A stretch of DNA of 64,000 nt from Muribaculaceae bacterium (GCA_029060725.1 JAIDTL010000038.1:1-64000); one strand, 5' to 3'; shown: positions 45,372 to 53,568, counted from the stretch's first letter. Translations and numbers: made by a program. Notes: generated by a model from the letters alone, not told the origin.

Positions 45372-46181
45372 TTATTTTAGATCTTTTATTTGCAACCCCT
45401 CCGCAAGCCCTTCCTCAATCAGCATACGGTTCCCTGCATTTGCAACCGTCCATTTAGGAAATTTCACGGCATACGATTTCTTCCGATATTCCCGTGCAAA
45501 CCTCATCGTATGCAAGCTCCCGCTTTGTGCCGGACACTGCGCGAGGATTACAGCATTAGAGAGAGCCGCCTGAAGCCGATTTCGAGCTACAAGCCTACGT
45601 GGATTCGCCTTGACTCCGAACGGCTGTTCGGAAAGCATCAATCCGTCAGAAGATAGTATCTGCTCCATCAGCCTGACATTTTCCTTCGGATGACATATGT
45701 CAAGTCCGTTCCCGACAATCGCGATAGTTTCTCCTCCTGCATCCAGACACCCCCTATGGGCGGCAGTATCGCACCCGAGAGCCAGACCGCTCACTATGAC
45801 ATTCCCCTCCGACGCATACCTCCACCCAATCCGAGAAGCCACATCATTGCCTTCCTTGTCTGCAGCACGGGCACCGATCACTGCGACAGCATTCGGACGC
45901 GTAAGCAGCCCGACATTCCCCTTGCAATGTATCACAGCCGGACATTCGCGTCCTATATTCCTCAGTCGATCCGGAAATGCCGTCGCATGCCAAGGAATAG
46001 AAACCACTCCCTGTCCCTCCTGCCAATCAAGTAACTCATTCGCCTTGTCGAGCATATCCTCCAGATCCAGATTCTGCTCCAGCATCCGGTCAAAATCATC
46101 TAAATGCAACTTCCTTATCTCCGCATCCCTCATCCCGAAAGCCTGCAGAGCCATTATCTCATCCACATTAAGCTGTTCCAT
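45372..46181 (-). CDS. dprA: Short DprA/Smf-type DNA processing protein
   Basis: A 269-residue protein with the DprA Rossmann-like core: YPEELRNI-type segment FPDRLRNIGRECPAVIHCKGN, AVIGARAADKEGNDVASRIG, VIVSGLALGCDTAAHRGCLDAGGETIAIVGNGLD, and ARNRLQAALSNAVILAQCPAQSGSLHTMRFA. It lacks the C-terminal winged helix of full-length DprA. DprA loads RecA on incoming single-stranded DNA. Short forms occur in accessory regions, some in nucleotide-signalling defence. The housekeeping dprA is usually longer, so this may be a second, island copy. Confidence 0.8.
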   Translation of the reverse strand: MEQLNVDEIMALQAFGMRDAEIRKLHLDDFDRMLEQNLDLEDMLDKANELLDWQEGQGVVSIPWHATAFPDRLRNIGRECPAVIHCKGNVGLLTRPNAVAVIGARAADKEGNDVASRIGWRYASEGNVIVSGLALGCDTAAHRGCLDAGGETIAIVGNGLDICHPKENVRLMEQILSSDGLMLSEQPFGVKANPRRLVARNRLQAALSNAVILAQCPAQSGSLHTMRFAREYRKKSYAVKFPKWTVANAGNRMLIEEGLAEGLQIKDLK

Positions 46182-46197
46182 AACTTCTAAATATTTT

Positions 46198-46245
46198 AGA
46201 CTGCAAATTTACAGCTTTTCCCCCTCAATAAAATTTAATTCCTTG
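46198..46245 (-). promoter_or_regulatory. Shared island promoter signature, member 5
   Basis: On the minus strand GTAATCAAGGAATTAAATTT, then TATTGAGGGGGAAAAGCTG and TAAATTTGCA. It lies about 20 bases before the dprA ATG at 46181. Confidence 0.55.
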
Positions 46246-46263
46246 ATTACTTCTTCCCTAATC

Positions 46264-46302
46264 CTCGGTGTTTTCGGTTCAGTGTGGCGAGCGAGGCTCG
46301 CC
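46264..46302. repeat. Palindromic repeat of the TCGGTGTTTTCGGTT family
   Basis: TCGGTGTTTTCGGTTCAGTG followed by GGCGAGC-GAG-GCTCGCC. It is nearly identical to the copy at 53569-53609. From here to 46519 the DNA is AT-rich, and I see no gene. Confidence 0.75.
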
Positions 46303-46519
46303 ATCTCCCCTCCACTTAATTCATCATTTATCACTCCCCCTTATATTACCATATCAAAAGCCATAATTCCGCTCATTCCCATACCTATTTCGCTTAAAGT
46401 GTTGATCTCGCCTACAAATTTAAGCAAAAAAACTAAACCAAGCAATTTCTATCCATTGATTTTAGATATTCCGGAATCTTCTTTCTTACTTTAGATTTTC
46501 AATTTTTTGCTTGAATTAT

Positions 46520-46550
46520 TTTGAAATATGAGTGGGATTATTTAACTTTG
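46520..46550 (+). promoter_or_regulatory. Promoter of the second DUF4143 ATPase
   Basis: TTTG (46520-46523), 19 bases, TAACTTTG (46543-46550). The expected start lies near 46557, immediately before the first of three leader repeats. Confidence 0.8.
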
Positions 46551-46587
46551 CAATCCCACAAATCTCAGATTCGTGTAAAAAAACGCC

Positions 46588-46653
46588 ATGTGCAAATCTC
46601 AGATTCGTGTAAAAAACGCCATGTACAAATCTCAGATTCGTGTAAAAATATGA
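46588..46653 (+). CDS. Leader peptide encoded by 33-bp repeats, overlapping the ATPase start
   Basis: A 21-codon frame, MCKSQIRVKNAM then YKSQIRVKI, is encoded by direct repeats of AATCTCAGATTCGTGTAAAA (at 46561, 46595 and 46628, 33-34 bp apart). Its TGA overlaps the ATPase ATG (ATGA), the arrangement used for translational coupling. An exact promoter places the repeats in the transcribed leader. Whether the peptide is made is unknown. The alternative is that the repeats act as RNA or DNA sites. Confidence 0.45.
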   Translation: MCKSQIRVKNAMYKSQIRVKI

Positions 46654-47999
46654 AAAGAAAGATATATGAACGCCTTCTTAAATGGAAAGAAAAAGACCAA
46701 GGTTCCACAGCAGTCATGATTGAAGGAGCGCGTCGAATAGGGAAAAGCTATGTTGCCGAAGAGTTTGCCCGCAACGAATATGAATCGTACATAATCATAG
46801 ACTTCAGCAAAGCCCCAAAGGAAATATTTGAACTGTTTGACCATTACCTGCATAAGCTCGATGAATTATTCGATCGGCTTCAGCTTTTCTATGACATTAC
46901 CCTCATTAATCGTAAATCTGTTGTGATATTCGATGAGGTGCAGTTCTGCCCTCGAGCAAGAGCAGCAATCAAACATCTTGTCGCTGACGGACGATACGAC
47001 TACATAGAAACGGGCTCACTGATATCAATAAAGCGTAATGTGAAGGATATTCTTATTCCTTCAGAAGAAGTTTGTCTTGAAATGTATCCGATGGACTTCG
47101 AGGAATTTCTATGGGCGTCGGACAATGACCGTCTTATGCCCTTCATAAGAAAGCAATTCGAAAAGAAGATGCCTATGGGTGACGCATTTCACCGCAAGGC
47201 TCTTGATTATTTTCGCCAATATATGATAGTAGGAGGTATGCCTCAAGCAGTAAAAAAATTCATAGAAACTCATGATTTTGATGAAGTAGATAGAATCAAG
47301 CGTCAAATAATATCCCTTTACCGCAACGATATACGGAAATATGCTGATGGCGAGGAGCTGAGAGTGGCAGCCATATTTGAAGAGATACCCTCCCAACTGC
47401 AAAGACACGAAAAGAAGTTTAAGCTTTCTGCCCTCTCGCCTAACGCCCGAATGCGACAATATTCCGACGCTTTCTTTTGGCTTATGGATGCCAAGATCAT
47501 CAACTGCTGCTTCAACTCAACAGCTCCCAATATCGGTCTTCGCCTCAATGAAGACAGGACCACTATGAAATGCTATATGGGAGATACCGGACTTCTGATT
47601 TCCATGGCTTTTGATGAGCACGGAGACGAAATTAAAGAGCTTTATCGAAAACTAATATTCGGTAAACTTGAAGTCAACGAAGGAATGCTGACAGAAAATA
47701 TAGTGGCTCAGATGCTCGTCTGCGCCGGGCATAAATTATATTTCTTTTCAAAATATGATGAAAATGCAGAAGACCGGATGGAGATTGACTTCCTGATAGC
47801 GAAATCAAAACTTACAAACCGCCACAATATCTCGCCCATTGAAGTGAAGTCCGGAGAGAAATATTCCTTCACATCCCTACGCAAATGCAAGGCCAAATAC
47901 GGCCAATATCTCGCCACTTCCTACCTCATCCATGACAAGGACCTCAAGACAGAAGACGACATCACATTCTTACCAATCTACATGACTCCCCTCCTGTAA
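46650..47999 (+). CDS. AAA_14/DUF4143 ATPase 2
   Basis: A 449-residue protein from ATG 46650. An in-frame ATG at 46521 is rejected since it lies upstream of the likely transcription start and its codons are leader repeats. Walker A is IEGARRIGKSYVAEEFA, Walker B is VVIFDEVQFCPRAR, then ETGSLISI, MYPMDFEEFLWA, YMIVGGMPQAV, MGDTGLLISMAF and a C-terminal nuclease-like segment MEIDFLIAKSK and ISPIEVKSGEKY. Same family as the gene at 17256 and the same type of iterated leader. Function not established. Confidence 0.88.
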   Translation: MKRKIYERLLKWKEKDQGSTAVMIEGARRIGKSYVAEEFARNEYESYIIIDFSKAPKEIFELFDHYLHKLDELFDRLQLFYDITLINRKSVVIFDEVQFCPRARAAIKHLVADGRYDYIETGSLISIKRNVKDILIPSEEVCLEMYPMDFEEFLWASDNDRLMPFIRKQFEKKMPMGDAFHRKALDYFRQYMIVGGMPQAVKKFIETHDFDEVDRIKRQIISLYRNDIRKYADGEELRVAAIFEEIPSQLQRHEKKFKLSALSPNARMRQYSDAFFWLMDAKIINCCFNSTAPNIGLRLNEDRTTMKCYMGDTGLLISMAFDEHGDEIKELYRKLIFGKLEVNEGMLTENIVAQMLVCAGHKLYFFSKYDENAEDRMEIDFLIAKSKLTNRHNISPIEVKSGEKYSFTSLRKCKAKYGQYLATSYLIHDKDLKTEDDITFLPIYMTPLL

Positions 48000-48072
48000 T
48001 GCGTCCAGGTATTCAAGACTTTCCCGACCACATGACCTCCATAATATGGAAATATAATACTTCAAACTTACT

Positions 48073-48113
48073 TCGTCCTCAACACAGTGTTGAGGACGAA
48101 GTCCGAAACTCCC
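48073..48113. repeat. Palindromic repeat TTGAGGACG family, copy 2
   Basis: CGTCCTCAACACAGTGTTGA and GGACG form a 10-bp stem, followed by AAGTCCGAAACT. It lies between two convergent genes. Confidence 0.75.
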
Positions 48114-48130
48114 TATAGTTGGATATATTT

Positions 48131-48328
48131 CTATTTGATATTGACTACCATCGAAAATCCCCTCTCAGTTTCCGCACCCGGAAAATTGGCACGTATCCAC
48201 TGGGCCTGCTTGGTCTTATTGGTCATAAGCTGAGAATAATACCCCGCCTCCGACTGGGAGCAACTGATTTCCCTAACAAACGGCTTAGGCCCATTCATCT
48301 GATACACTCCCTTAATTATCACTTTCAT
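48131..48328 (-). CDS. Small protein of unknown function, 65 residues
   Basis: A frame starting MKVIIKGVYQMNGPKPFVREI and ending GFSMVVNIK, with KTKQAQWIRANFPGAETE in the middle. The start overlaps the preceding gene by 17 bases, and an alternative ATG at 48298 would avoid the overlap. The mix of residues looks coding, and the order on the minus strand makes it the last gene of a three-gene operon. No family recognised. Confidence 0.5.
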   Translation of the reverse strand: MKVIIKGVYQMNGPKPFVREISCSQSEAGYYSQLMTNKTKQAQWIRANFPGAETERGFSMVVNIK

Positions 48329-49055
48329 TTGCGATTTTTTTTAAATTTGAAAAAGATAGATAACCCTTTTCTTGGTTTGACAATTCCTGATTTGGGTTTG
48401 ATATTTTAGCAAGAATGTTAAGAGCTTCTGATTGCTTTCGCAATAATGCGAAAGATGACTTAGATTCAACATCAATACTATTTATCCTTTCATTCAACCA
48501 TGTAAGCCATTCTATTAGTTTTGTTTTTTCAGTTGGAGGATTAAAGCTCATAATTAGGTTAGCAACTTCCGCATCTCTTAAAACCCATACATCTTTTGAT
48601 ATATCATCGATTCCAGGGATGAAATCGGCTACAGTCTTGAGTGTCCCAGATACAAGTCGCCCGGCAATTCTGGTTACACCTCCTACAGTTCCACCAATCG
48701 TACGAGTCACCAATTTATTAACTCCACGATCATTTTCATCAAATAAAGCTTCTTCAATGTTGTCACTTATAATATTTGTACCTTGCTTTGTAGACACTGC
48801 CACAGTATTGAGGACACCTTTAATCCCTTTAGACAAAAGACCAATTGTGGATGTTACTTCCTTTTTAATTAATTTCTTTCTTAGTTTTTTCCCTTCAGAA
48901 TTGATTTCTGCATTAGGCATAGAATCATTCTCCATTGAAGTTGAAACAACATTTAAAGCACCCTTAATACCCGTAGAAAGATATTGAAACGTTGACGTGG
49001 CTTCCGGAGCTGCCAGTATCCTTGCTATCTCTTTTTCTAATTCTTTAATTTCCAT
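48312..49055 (-). CDS. Unknown protein with internal glycine-rich duplication
   Basis: A 247-residue protein without a signal peptide. Residues 18-42 (EATSTFQYLSTGIKGALNVV) and 66-90 (EVTSTIGLLSKGIKGVLNTV) are an internal duplication, followed by a Gly-rich amphipathic stretch (TIGGTVGGVTRIAGRLVSG). The second half is helical (IEWLTWLNERINSIDVESK). Such GxxG stretches can insert into or bind membranes. It starts 11 bases after the membrane/coiled-coil gene and overlaps the small gene that follows. A role as effector or partner in a three-gene membrane system is only suggested by context. Confidence 0.6.
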   Translation of the reverse strand: MEIKELEKEIARILAAPEATSTFQYLSTGIKGALNVVSTSMENDSMPNAEINSEGKKLRKKLIKKEVTSTIGLLSKGIKGVLNTVAVSTKQGTNIISDNIEEALFDENDRGVNKLVTRTIGGTVGGVTRIAGRLVSGTLKTVADFIPGIDDISKDVWVLRDAEVANLIMSFNPPTEKTKLIEWLTWLNERINSIDVESKSSFALLRKQSEALNILAKISNPNQELSNQEKGYLSFSNLKKIANESDN

Positions 49056-49066
49056 AAAAAACCTTT

Positions 49067-50164
49067 TTATTTAATATTATCCGTAAGTTTATCTATCCAT
49101 TTCATCACAGAAGCTCGCGCTTTGTCATTGGAGGGAAGCTGTTCGAGCAAAGTCCCGTCCTTTACTCCATAGTTCGATATCGGAAGTTCCCTCCACCAAG
49201 TACCGTATCTACGGGATCCCTTGAAATTATCTTTAAGATTCTGTGAAAAATCGCTGTCTCCTTCTTTTGTAGCCTCTATCACGTACTTACCTTTCTTACG
49301 GTAAACTGAAATTTGAACCGGACTATAATCAGACTTTATCACGAAAGAATCGTTTCCGTATGTCAACATCCATCCCCCAGATTCTAAATTCTTAACTTTA
49401 GCCTCCCAGCTTATTAATATCTCATTGCCAATTGATGACTCATCTTCCTTCCTATCCTCCTCAATTTCCAATTCTTTTTCCTTTTCGCTCGGTTCAACCT
49501 GCCCCCCGACTATTGTTTTTATGAAAGTAGTCAAATCTATACGGCTATCCTCATAATCAGGTTTTCCGTAAAGCTCATTTTGGAAGATCTGACTGATCTT
49601 TTGAAGAGTGATTACTAAAGCTTCTATCTCCCTCTTATCCCCATTTCCGGTAACTTCAATTATCTTTGAAACATTATCAATAAAGGATTGAACCGTTTTA
49701 GGATCCGCATGCATCTGAATAGCCATAGTATGGAAAATCAGGATTTTCTTGTTGGTTTCCGTACTGTCGGTAACGTATGAGCATAATGCTGTAAGGAATT
49801 TATTGTAAGTGGTAAGTTTTTCTTGAAATACTGCCGTATCTTTTTGTCTTTTTTGTTCTATCTCATTTTGCCTTTTTGCAAGATCCAGCTGTAGTCTTCC
49901 CTGAAGCTCTGTTTGCTTTTCACTCAAATCCGCCTGCAGTCTTGATTGCTTATTTGCCAGTTCTGCCTGCTGCTCCGATTGTCCCTTAAGCAGGATAAAT
50001 GAAGCAAAGACTGTCATCACTACTCCAAGTACAGCACCGATGATAGTAACGGGAAGGTCTCTGCTGTCAATCAGGGATACTGTGATGAAGGCTATCGCCA
50101 GGATAGATATGCAGAATACTATCCACCATGTCTTGGAAAATAAGGGTTTTGAATCTCCATTCAT
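49067..50164 (-). CDS. Membrane-anchored coiled-coil protein of unknown function
   Basis: A 365-residue protein. Two membrane helices lie near residues 13-31 (WWIVFCISILAIAFITVSL) and 38-58 (VTIIGAVLGVVMTVFASFILL). A long coiled coil at about 60-115, rich in Q, E, K and L, follows (QSEQQAELANKQSRLQADL). Then come a helical cytoplasmic domain, an acidic linker (EKEKELEIEEDRKEDESS) and a beta-rich C-terminal domain (SGGWMLTYGNDSFVIKSDY). I do not recognise a named family for the C-terminal domain. First gene of a three-gene operon, directly downstream of a structured RNA candidate. Confidence 0.65.
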   Translation of the reverse strand: MNGDSKPLFSKTWWIVFCISILAIAFITVSLIDSRDLPVTIIGAVLGVVMTVFASFILLKGQSEQQAELANKQSRLQADLSEKQTELQGRLQLDLAKRQNEIEQKRQKDTAVFQEKLTTYNKFLTALCSYVTDSTETNKKILIFHTMAIQMHADPKTVQSFIDNVSKIIEVTGNGDKREIEALVITLQKISQIFQNELYGKPDYEDSRIDLTTFIKTIVGGQVEPSEKEKELEIEEDRKEDESSIGNEILISWEAKVKNLESGGWMLTYGNDSFVIKSDYSPVQISVYRKKGKYVIEATKEGDSDFSQNLKDNFKGSRRYGTWWRELPISNYGVKDGTLLEQLPSNDKARASVMKWIDKLTDNIK

Positions 50165-50212
50165 AGGTAGAAAAACAGATGCCGCAGTCTCCCCTCCTTG
50201 GCGTTAGGTCAG

Positions 50213-50521
50213 CAATAAAAAAGCGTGGGATCCGTACTCGTCGCCGTCCCACTGCTTGAGGCTTCTGGCATTGCCCTGGTCGTAAGGACGGCAACGCAGA
50301 AGCCCACGCTCGTATATGCGAACTATGCCTCCGGTTCGCCTCCCATTCTCAGGGAAACTCCTCCGAAAGCATGATTCTACATCACTGCGGGCATCTACAG
50401 ATGCCTTGTCCTTGACGACCACTGAAATCTGCCAGAATTCCAAACAGTCAAGAGACAAGCGCTTCGTAAACGCTCTTTATGTATCTCCGAGACATCAAAG
50501 GATATCCCCTGATGTCTCGGA
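50213..50521 (-). ncRNA. Structured RNA candidate, about 305 bases
   Basis: On the minus strand an exact promoter (50524-50555) leads straight into a 12-bp hairpin (arms 50486-50497 and 50510-50521). Further perfect stems follow: GGCATC-TGTA-GATGCC, a GCGAAC/GTTCGC stem (about 50318-50339), and GGCTTCTG/CAGAAGCC with inner TTGCC/GGCAA. The closing AGCGTGGG/CCCACGCT (50222-50229 with 50303-50310) runs into six T, as in an intrinsic terminator. GCCGTCC/GGACGGC could form instead of part of the inner stem. It may belong to a known Bacteroidales RNA family (for example Bacteroidales-1). I cannot confirm that. Confidence 0.6.
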
Positions 50522-50523
50522 CA

Positions 50524-50555
50524 CAAAGTTACAAATATTATTCCGTTCTTGCAAA
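50524..50555 (-). promoter_or_regulatory. Promoter of the structured RNA
   Basis: TTTG (50552-50555), 20 bases, TAACTTTG (50524-50531) on the minus strand. The first transcribed bases would be those of the 5' hairpin. Confidence 0.78.
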
Positions 50556-50582
50556 TAAAAATTTCACTCCGCCCTCATATCG

Positions 50583-50612
50583 TCATCACTGTGTTGAGGA
50601 CGCAGGCCGAAA
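50583..50612. repeat. Palindromic repeat TTGAGGACG family, copy 3
   Basis: ATCACTGTGTTGAGGACGCA followed by GGCCGAAATA. The left half of the palindrome is degenerate. Confidence 0.55.
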
Positions 50613-50622
50613 TAATAAAGCA

Positions 50623-51495
50623 TCACATCATAGCCTTAGCCATCGTGGCGGCTATCTTATTCATCCTCGTAGCTTGCGCCACAGAAAGGCTGGAACTTGC
50701 ATTCTCAAGCTTCTTCTGCAGAGACTCGGCAGACTCAAGCAGCGACGAATACTCAGCCATCACGCTCACATCCCCGGCTTTTGCTTTCTTCGCAGCCGCT
50801 ACCAGCTTATTGCAATACGACTCATACTCGTCAAGAATCTTATCCCAATCCTCACCCCCTGAGACTGCAGCAACCTCTTCAACTTCCAATTCATCTGCAT
50901 CTTCCACTTCAGAAGACGATGCTGATGAAGCTACTCCGCTATACGGTACATACTTCGCACTGCTCCATCTCGGTTTCAAAACGATATATTTCCCATTCTG
51001 TCTCATCATCTCCCACATAGCGCTTGGTTTACCATCCCATCTTTCCTTCGACCCTGACTCATCCATCACAGCTCTATAATCCCCAGCCTTAAGATAGTGA
51101 TGATAAGTATCCACGTCATAGTCTGTGGCATCATCTATGTCATAGTAGCCGAAATCGGTGATCTCATTCATATTCGCATCTAATACAACGACATCGAGGT
51201 CAAACCCATCGTCGGATGCTACGTCCTTATTCACCTTTACCTGAAGTGTCGAAGCAATTTTGACGTATGGCTTACCGTCATCCGTGAATTCACTCAAAGT
51301 GATGACTGCCTCCTTACTCTCTATTGTCATGTAGTCTCCGAGAGCTCCAAGTTCAGGCTTTACTTCAAGCTTAAGTGTGTTCGGATCGTTGCTGCCTCCG
51401 CCACAAGATGCCATACCCAAGACCATCAAGAGTGCAAGCGCCACTCCGCCGATCTTCCACGCGGGAACAAGCCCCGCAATTCTTTCTTTCTTCAT
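50623..51495 (-). CDS. Lipoprotein of unknown function, acidic and helical C-terminus
   Basis: A 290-residue protein from ATG 51495 (MKKERIAGLVPAWKIG). An upstream in-frame ATG at 51537 would put 14 residues before the signal peptide and is less likely. The lipobox is GMASC (Cys near 31), followed by GGGSNDPN. The mature part begins with beta strands (LKLEVKPELGALGDYMTI, YVKIASTLQVKVN). After an acidic Ser-rich linker (ASSASSSEVEDADELEVEEV) it ends in a helical region (DEYESYCNKLVAAAKKAKAG). The layout is like that of Bacteroidales lipoproteins with a DUF6591-type domain, but I am not sure of the name. Confidence 0.65.
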   Translation of the reverse strand: MKKERIAGLVPAWKIGGVALALLMVLGMASCGGGSNDPNTLKLEVKPELGALGDYMTIESKEAVITLSEFTDDGKPYVKIASTLQVKVNKDVASDDGFDLDVVVLDANMNEITDFGYYDIDDATDYDVDTYHHYLKAGDYRAVMDESGSKERWDGKPSAMWEMMRQNGKYIVLKPRWSSAKYVPYSGVASSASSSEVEDADELEVEEVAAVSGGEDWDKILDEYESYCNKLVAAAKKAKAGDVSVMAEYSSLLESAESLQKKLENASSSLSVAQATRMNKIAATMAKAMM

Positions 51496-51686
51496 GATGA
51501 TACTGTTTTTTGAGTTATGAAATGTTTTCGCTTGCAAAGTTAATACTTGACTCTCAACAATAAAAATTCCATTTTAGTCCATTTTTCAGTCCATCAGCCG
51601 GTCCATTATGGAAATCCGAATTATTTTCACTAATTTTGAACCCGCAAAACAGACCTCTTCTGAAAACGACGATAACGTAGACAACA

Positions 51687-52301
51687 ATGAAAACCAGAAA
51701 AAGCATAGACACCGAACAACTCCAACGACTCAAAGAGGAAGTCGAACGCCGACTCCCTTTTCCTATAAAGTCTCCCGACGACTATTCCCGTCTCTCCGAC
51801 CTCCTAAAAGACGAAGGTTGCGGCACAGTCAGCGCCACAACCCTCAAAAGAATATGGGGATACATCTCTGACGTCGGTTCCGACTACCGCCCCAATGCCT
51901 ATACCATAACTGCACTCTGCCGCCTTATAGGATTCAGAGACATTGAAGAGTTCACGGCATCAGACTTCCCCGTCCAGTCACGCGAATACAATGGGACGTT
52001 CGTGGAAAGTCGCAGTCTGCCCAAAGACTCCATTGTGGAGCTGCGATGGCAGCCCAACCGAGTCTGTACCCTGCAGTATCTTGGAAATACCCTGTTCAAA
52101 GTAATCAGTGTGGAAAATTCCACTACTCTGCGCGAAGGTGACGAAGTGGAATGCGGTTGCTTCACGCAACACGCACCCGTATATTTCCCACGCGTATTCC
52201 GCGAAGGATCACACCCCATGACGGCTATAGCAGGTGCCGCTTCCGGAATCACCTTCTCCATTACTGAGCCTGATCCTGAAGCTCCTTCAGATGCCCCATA
52301 A
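51687..52301 (+). CDS. Regulator-like protein of unknown function facing a Ser/Thr kinase
   Basis: A 204-residue protein starting MKTRKSIDTEQLQRLKEEVE. The N-terminal 80 residues are helical and include TVSATTLKRIWGYISDVGSDYRPN and YTITALCRLIGFRDIEEFT, which look like an HTH-type DNA- or protein-binding unit seen in Bacteroidales regulators. The C-terminal half is beta-rich (SIVELRWQPNRVCTLQYLGNTLFKVISV). Its last 41 bases overlap the 3' end of the kinase gene on the other strand. A functional link with the kinase is suggested by conserved-looking arrangement only. Confidence 0.6.
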   Translation: MKTRKSIDTEQLQRLKEEVERRLPFPIKSPDDYSRLSDLLKDEGCGTVSATTLKRIWGYISDVGSDYRPNAYTITALCRLIGFRDIEEFTASDFPVQSREYNGTFVESRSLPKDSIVELRWQPNRVCTLQYLGNTLFKVISVENSTTLREGDEVECGCFTQHAPVYFPRVFREGSHPMTAIAGAASGITFSITEPDPEAPSDAP

Positions 52302-53481
52302 CCTCATCCATCTTCTTATTGGCATCAACCACATATTCCCAATACGTACTGAGATATATGTCTGCCTCCATAGGCTTGTATCCGGCAGCCAGCAGCTCTT
52401 CCAGCAGATGATCGGCTATGTCATGGGCTTTTTGATTCCGCTCTTCTTTCGAATCCTTCCATGCACGCCTATCCCTGTCGAAATATACGTCATATACAGC
52501 TATGGCGCTGTCAAGCATCTGCGTATGCTCATACAATATGTCCCAACCATTCGGACCTTTATCCGATTCTCCGGCATCCACAACTGATACTGTAGATGCT
52601 CCTACCGTATCAGCCGTAGAGACCATATATGTGTCATCCCCAGGCGTGTGGTGGTCCAGTTTAATCCCTGTCAGTTCCTCAAACAATCCTATTACAAGCC
52701 CCAAGACCAACATTACCCCATAGCAAGTCAGCACCCACCACCATAAACCTCTTTTACGTGGCTTATGTCCGGAGTCAAGTATATCTACTGCATCCTGCAT
52801 CGTTAAGCGCTTGTCTGGATTCTCTTTCAGGCATCCATTTCTCAGCTTGCGAAATTTCCTTTCAGGGAGCAGCATTTCCAGTATTCTGCCGAAAGAATAC
52901 ACGTCGGCTCGCGAATCCCCTACGCATGGGCTCTGCTGTTCCGGAGCTCCGAATCCATCCGTGCCAAGCGACTGCTTGTAGATTACAGAGTCCTCACTGT
53001 CCCCAAGCCCGATATCGATTATCTTCGCCTCGTTCCTGCGTGTCACCATGATATTGTCCGGTTTCAAATCCCGGTGCGACACTCCCATCGAATGCATATA
53101 GGCGAGCGCATCCGCTATCTGGCGGGCTATCCCCACCCTATCCTTCTGCGGAATCGACTTATTCTTCCAGAGATAGTCTGCCAGCGTTATCCCATCAATA
53201 TATTCCATTACGATCACCGGTCCGACTGTGGGATGCGTCTCAAAACCATATACCCCTGCAATCCCTGTATGGCAGATCCTGAGACCGAGCGAATACTCCT
53301 TGCGCAACCGTGCAGCCTCCTCCGGATGCGACCGCAACACCTCCGGCAGCCCCTTAAGGATGAAGCGTCGCCCCTCCCTTACCGTAAGCCACAGCAGATT
53401 ACGGGTCCCCCTCCTGAACGGCTCCAGACAATCCCCCGCTATCCCGCCATCAGCCGGCGCTGCCATCGAATTAGGTATCAT
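52261..53481 (-). CDS. Membrane-bound Ser/Thr protein kinase (Hanks type)
   Basis: A 406-residue protein. Kinase features: the beta-3 lysine in FILKGL (Lys43), the helix C glutamate (Glu62), the catalytic loop SHRDLKPDN (136-142), a DIG metal motif in place of DFG (Asp156) and the APE-like GAPEQ (179-182). One transmembrane helix at about 246-266 leads to an extracytoplasmic 140-residue tail rich in acidic and helical segments. The N-lobe lacks a clear glycine-rich loop. Transmembrane bacterial kinases of this type sense outside signals and phosphorylate cytoplasmic targets. The 3' end overlaps the convergent regulator-like gene. Confidence 0.88.
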   Translation of the reverse strand: MIPNSMAAPADGGIAGDCLEPFRRGTRNLLWLTVREGRRFILKGLPEVLRSHPEEAARLRKEYSLGLRICHTGIAGVYGFETHPTVGPVIVMEYIDGITLADYLWKNKSIPQKDRVGIARQIADALAYMHSMGVSHRDLKPDNIMVTRRNEAKIIDIGLGDSEDSVIYKQSLGTDGFGAPEQQSPCVGDSRADVYSFGRILEMLLPERKFRKLRNGCLKENPDKRLTMQDAVDILDSGHKPRKRGLWWWVLTCYGVMLVLGLVIGLFEELTGIKLDHHTPGDDTYMVSTADTVGASTVSVVDAGESDKGPNGWDILYEHTQMLDSAIAVYDVYFDRDRRAWKDSKEERNQKAHDIADHLLEELLAAGYKPMEADIYLSTYWEYVVDANKKMDEVMGHLKELQDQAQ

Positions 53482-53568
53482 ATCCGATAAATTTTATTTA
53501 AAAACTTTTCCACCGCAAAGTTAATTCTTTTTCCCCAATTATAAAAATCATCAAGATCTTCCATAATC

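Noticed and set aside
46521-46649. An N-terminal extension of the ATPase at 46650
   Set aside because: The extra 43 codons are made of leader repeats, and their ATG lies within the promoter spacer, upstream of the predicted transcription start.
50204-50458. An 84-residue minus-strand frame over the structured RNA
   Set aside because: Stems, promoter and terminator-like end fit an RNA better, and the frame reads through the terminator stem. Kept open as an alternative in the RNA finding.
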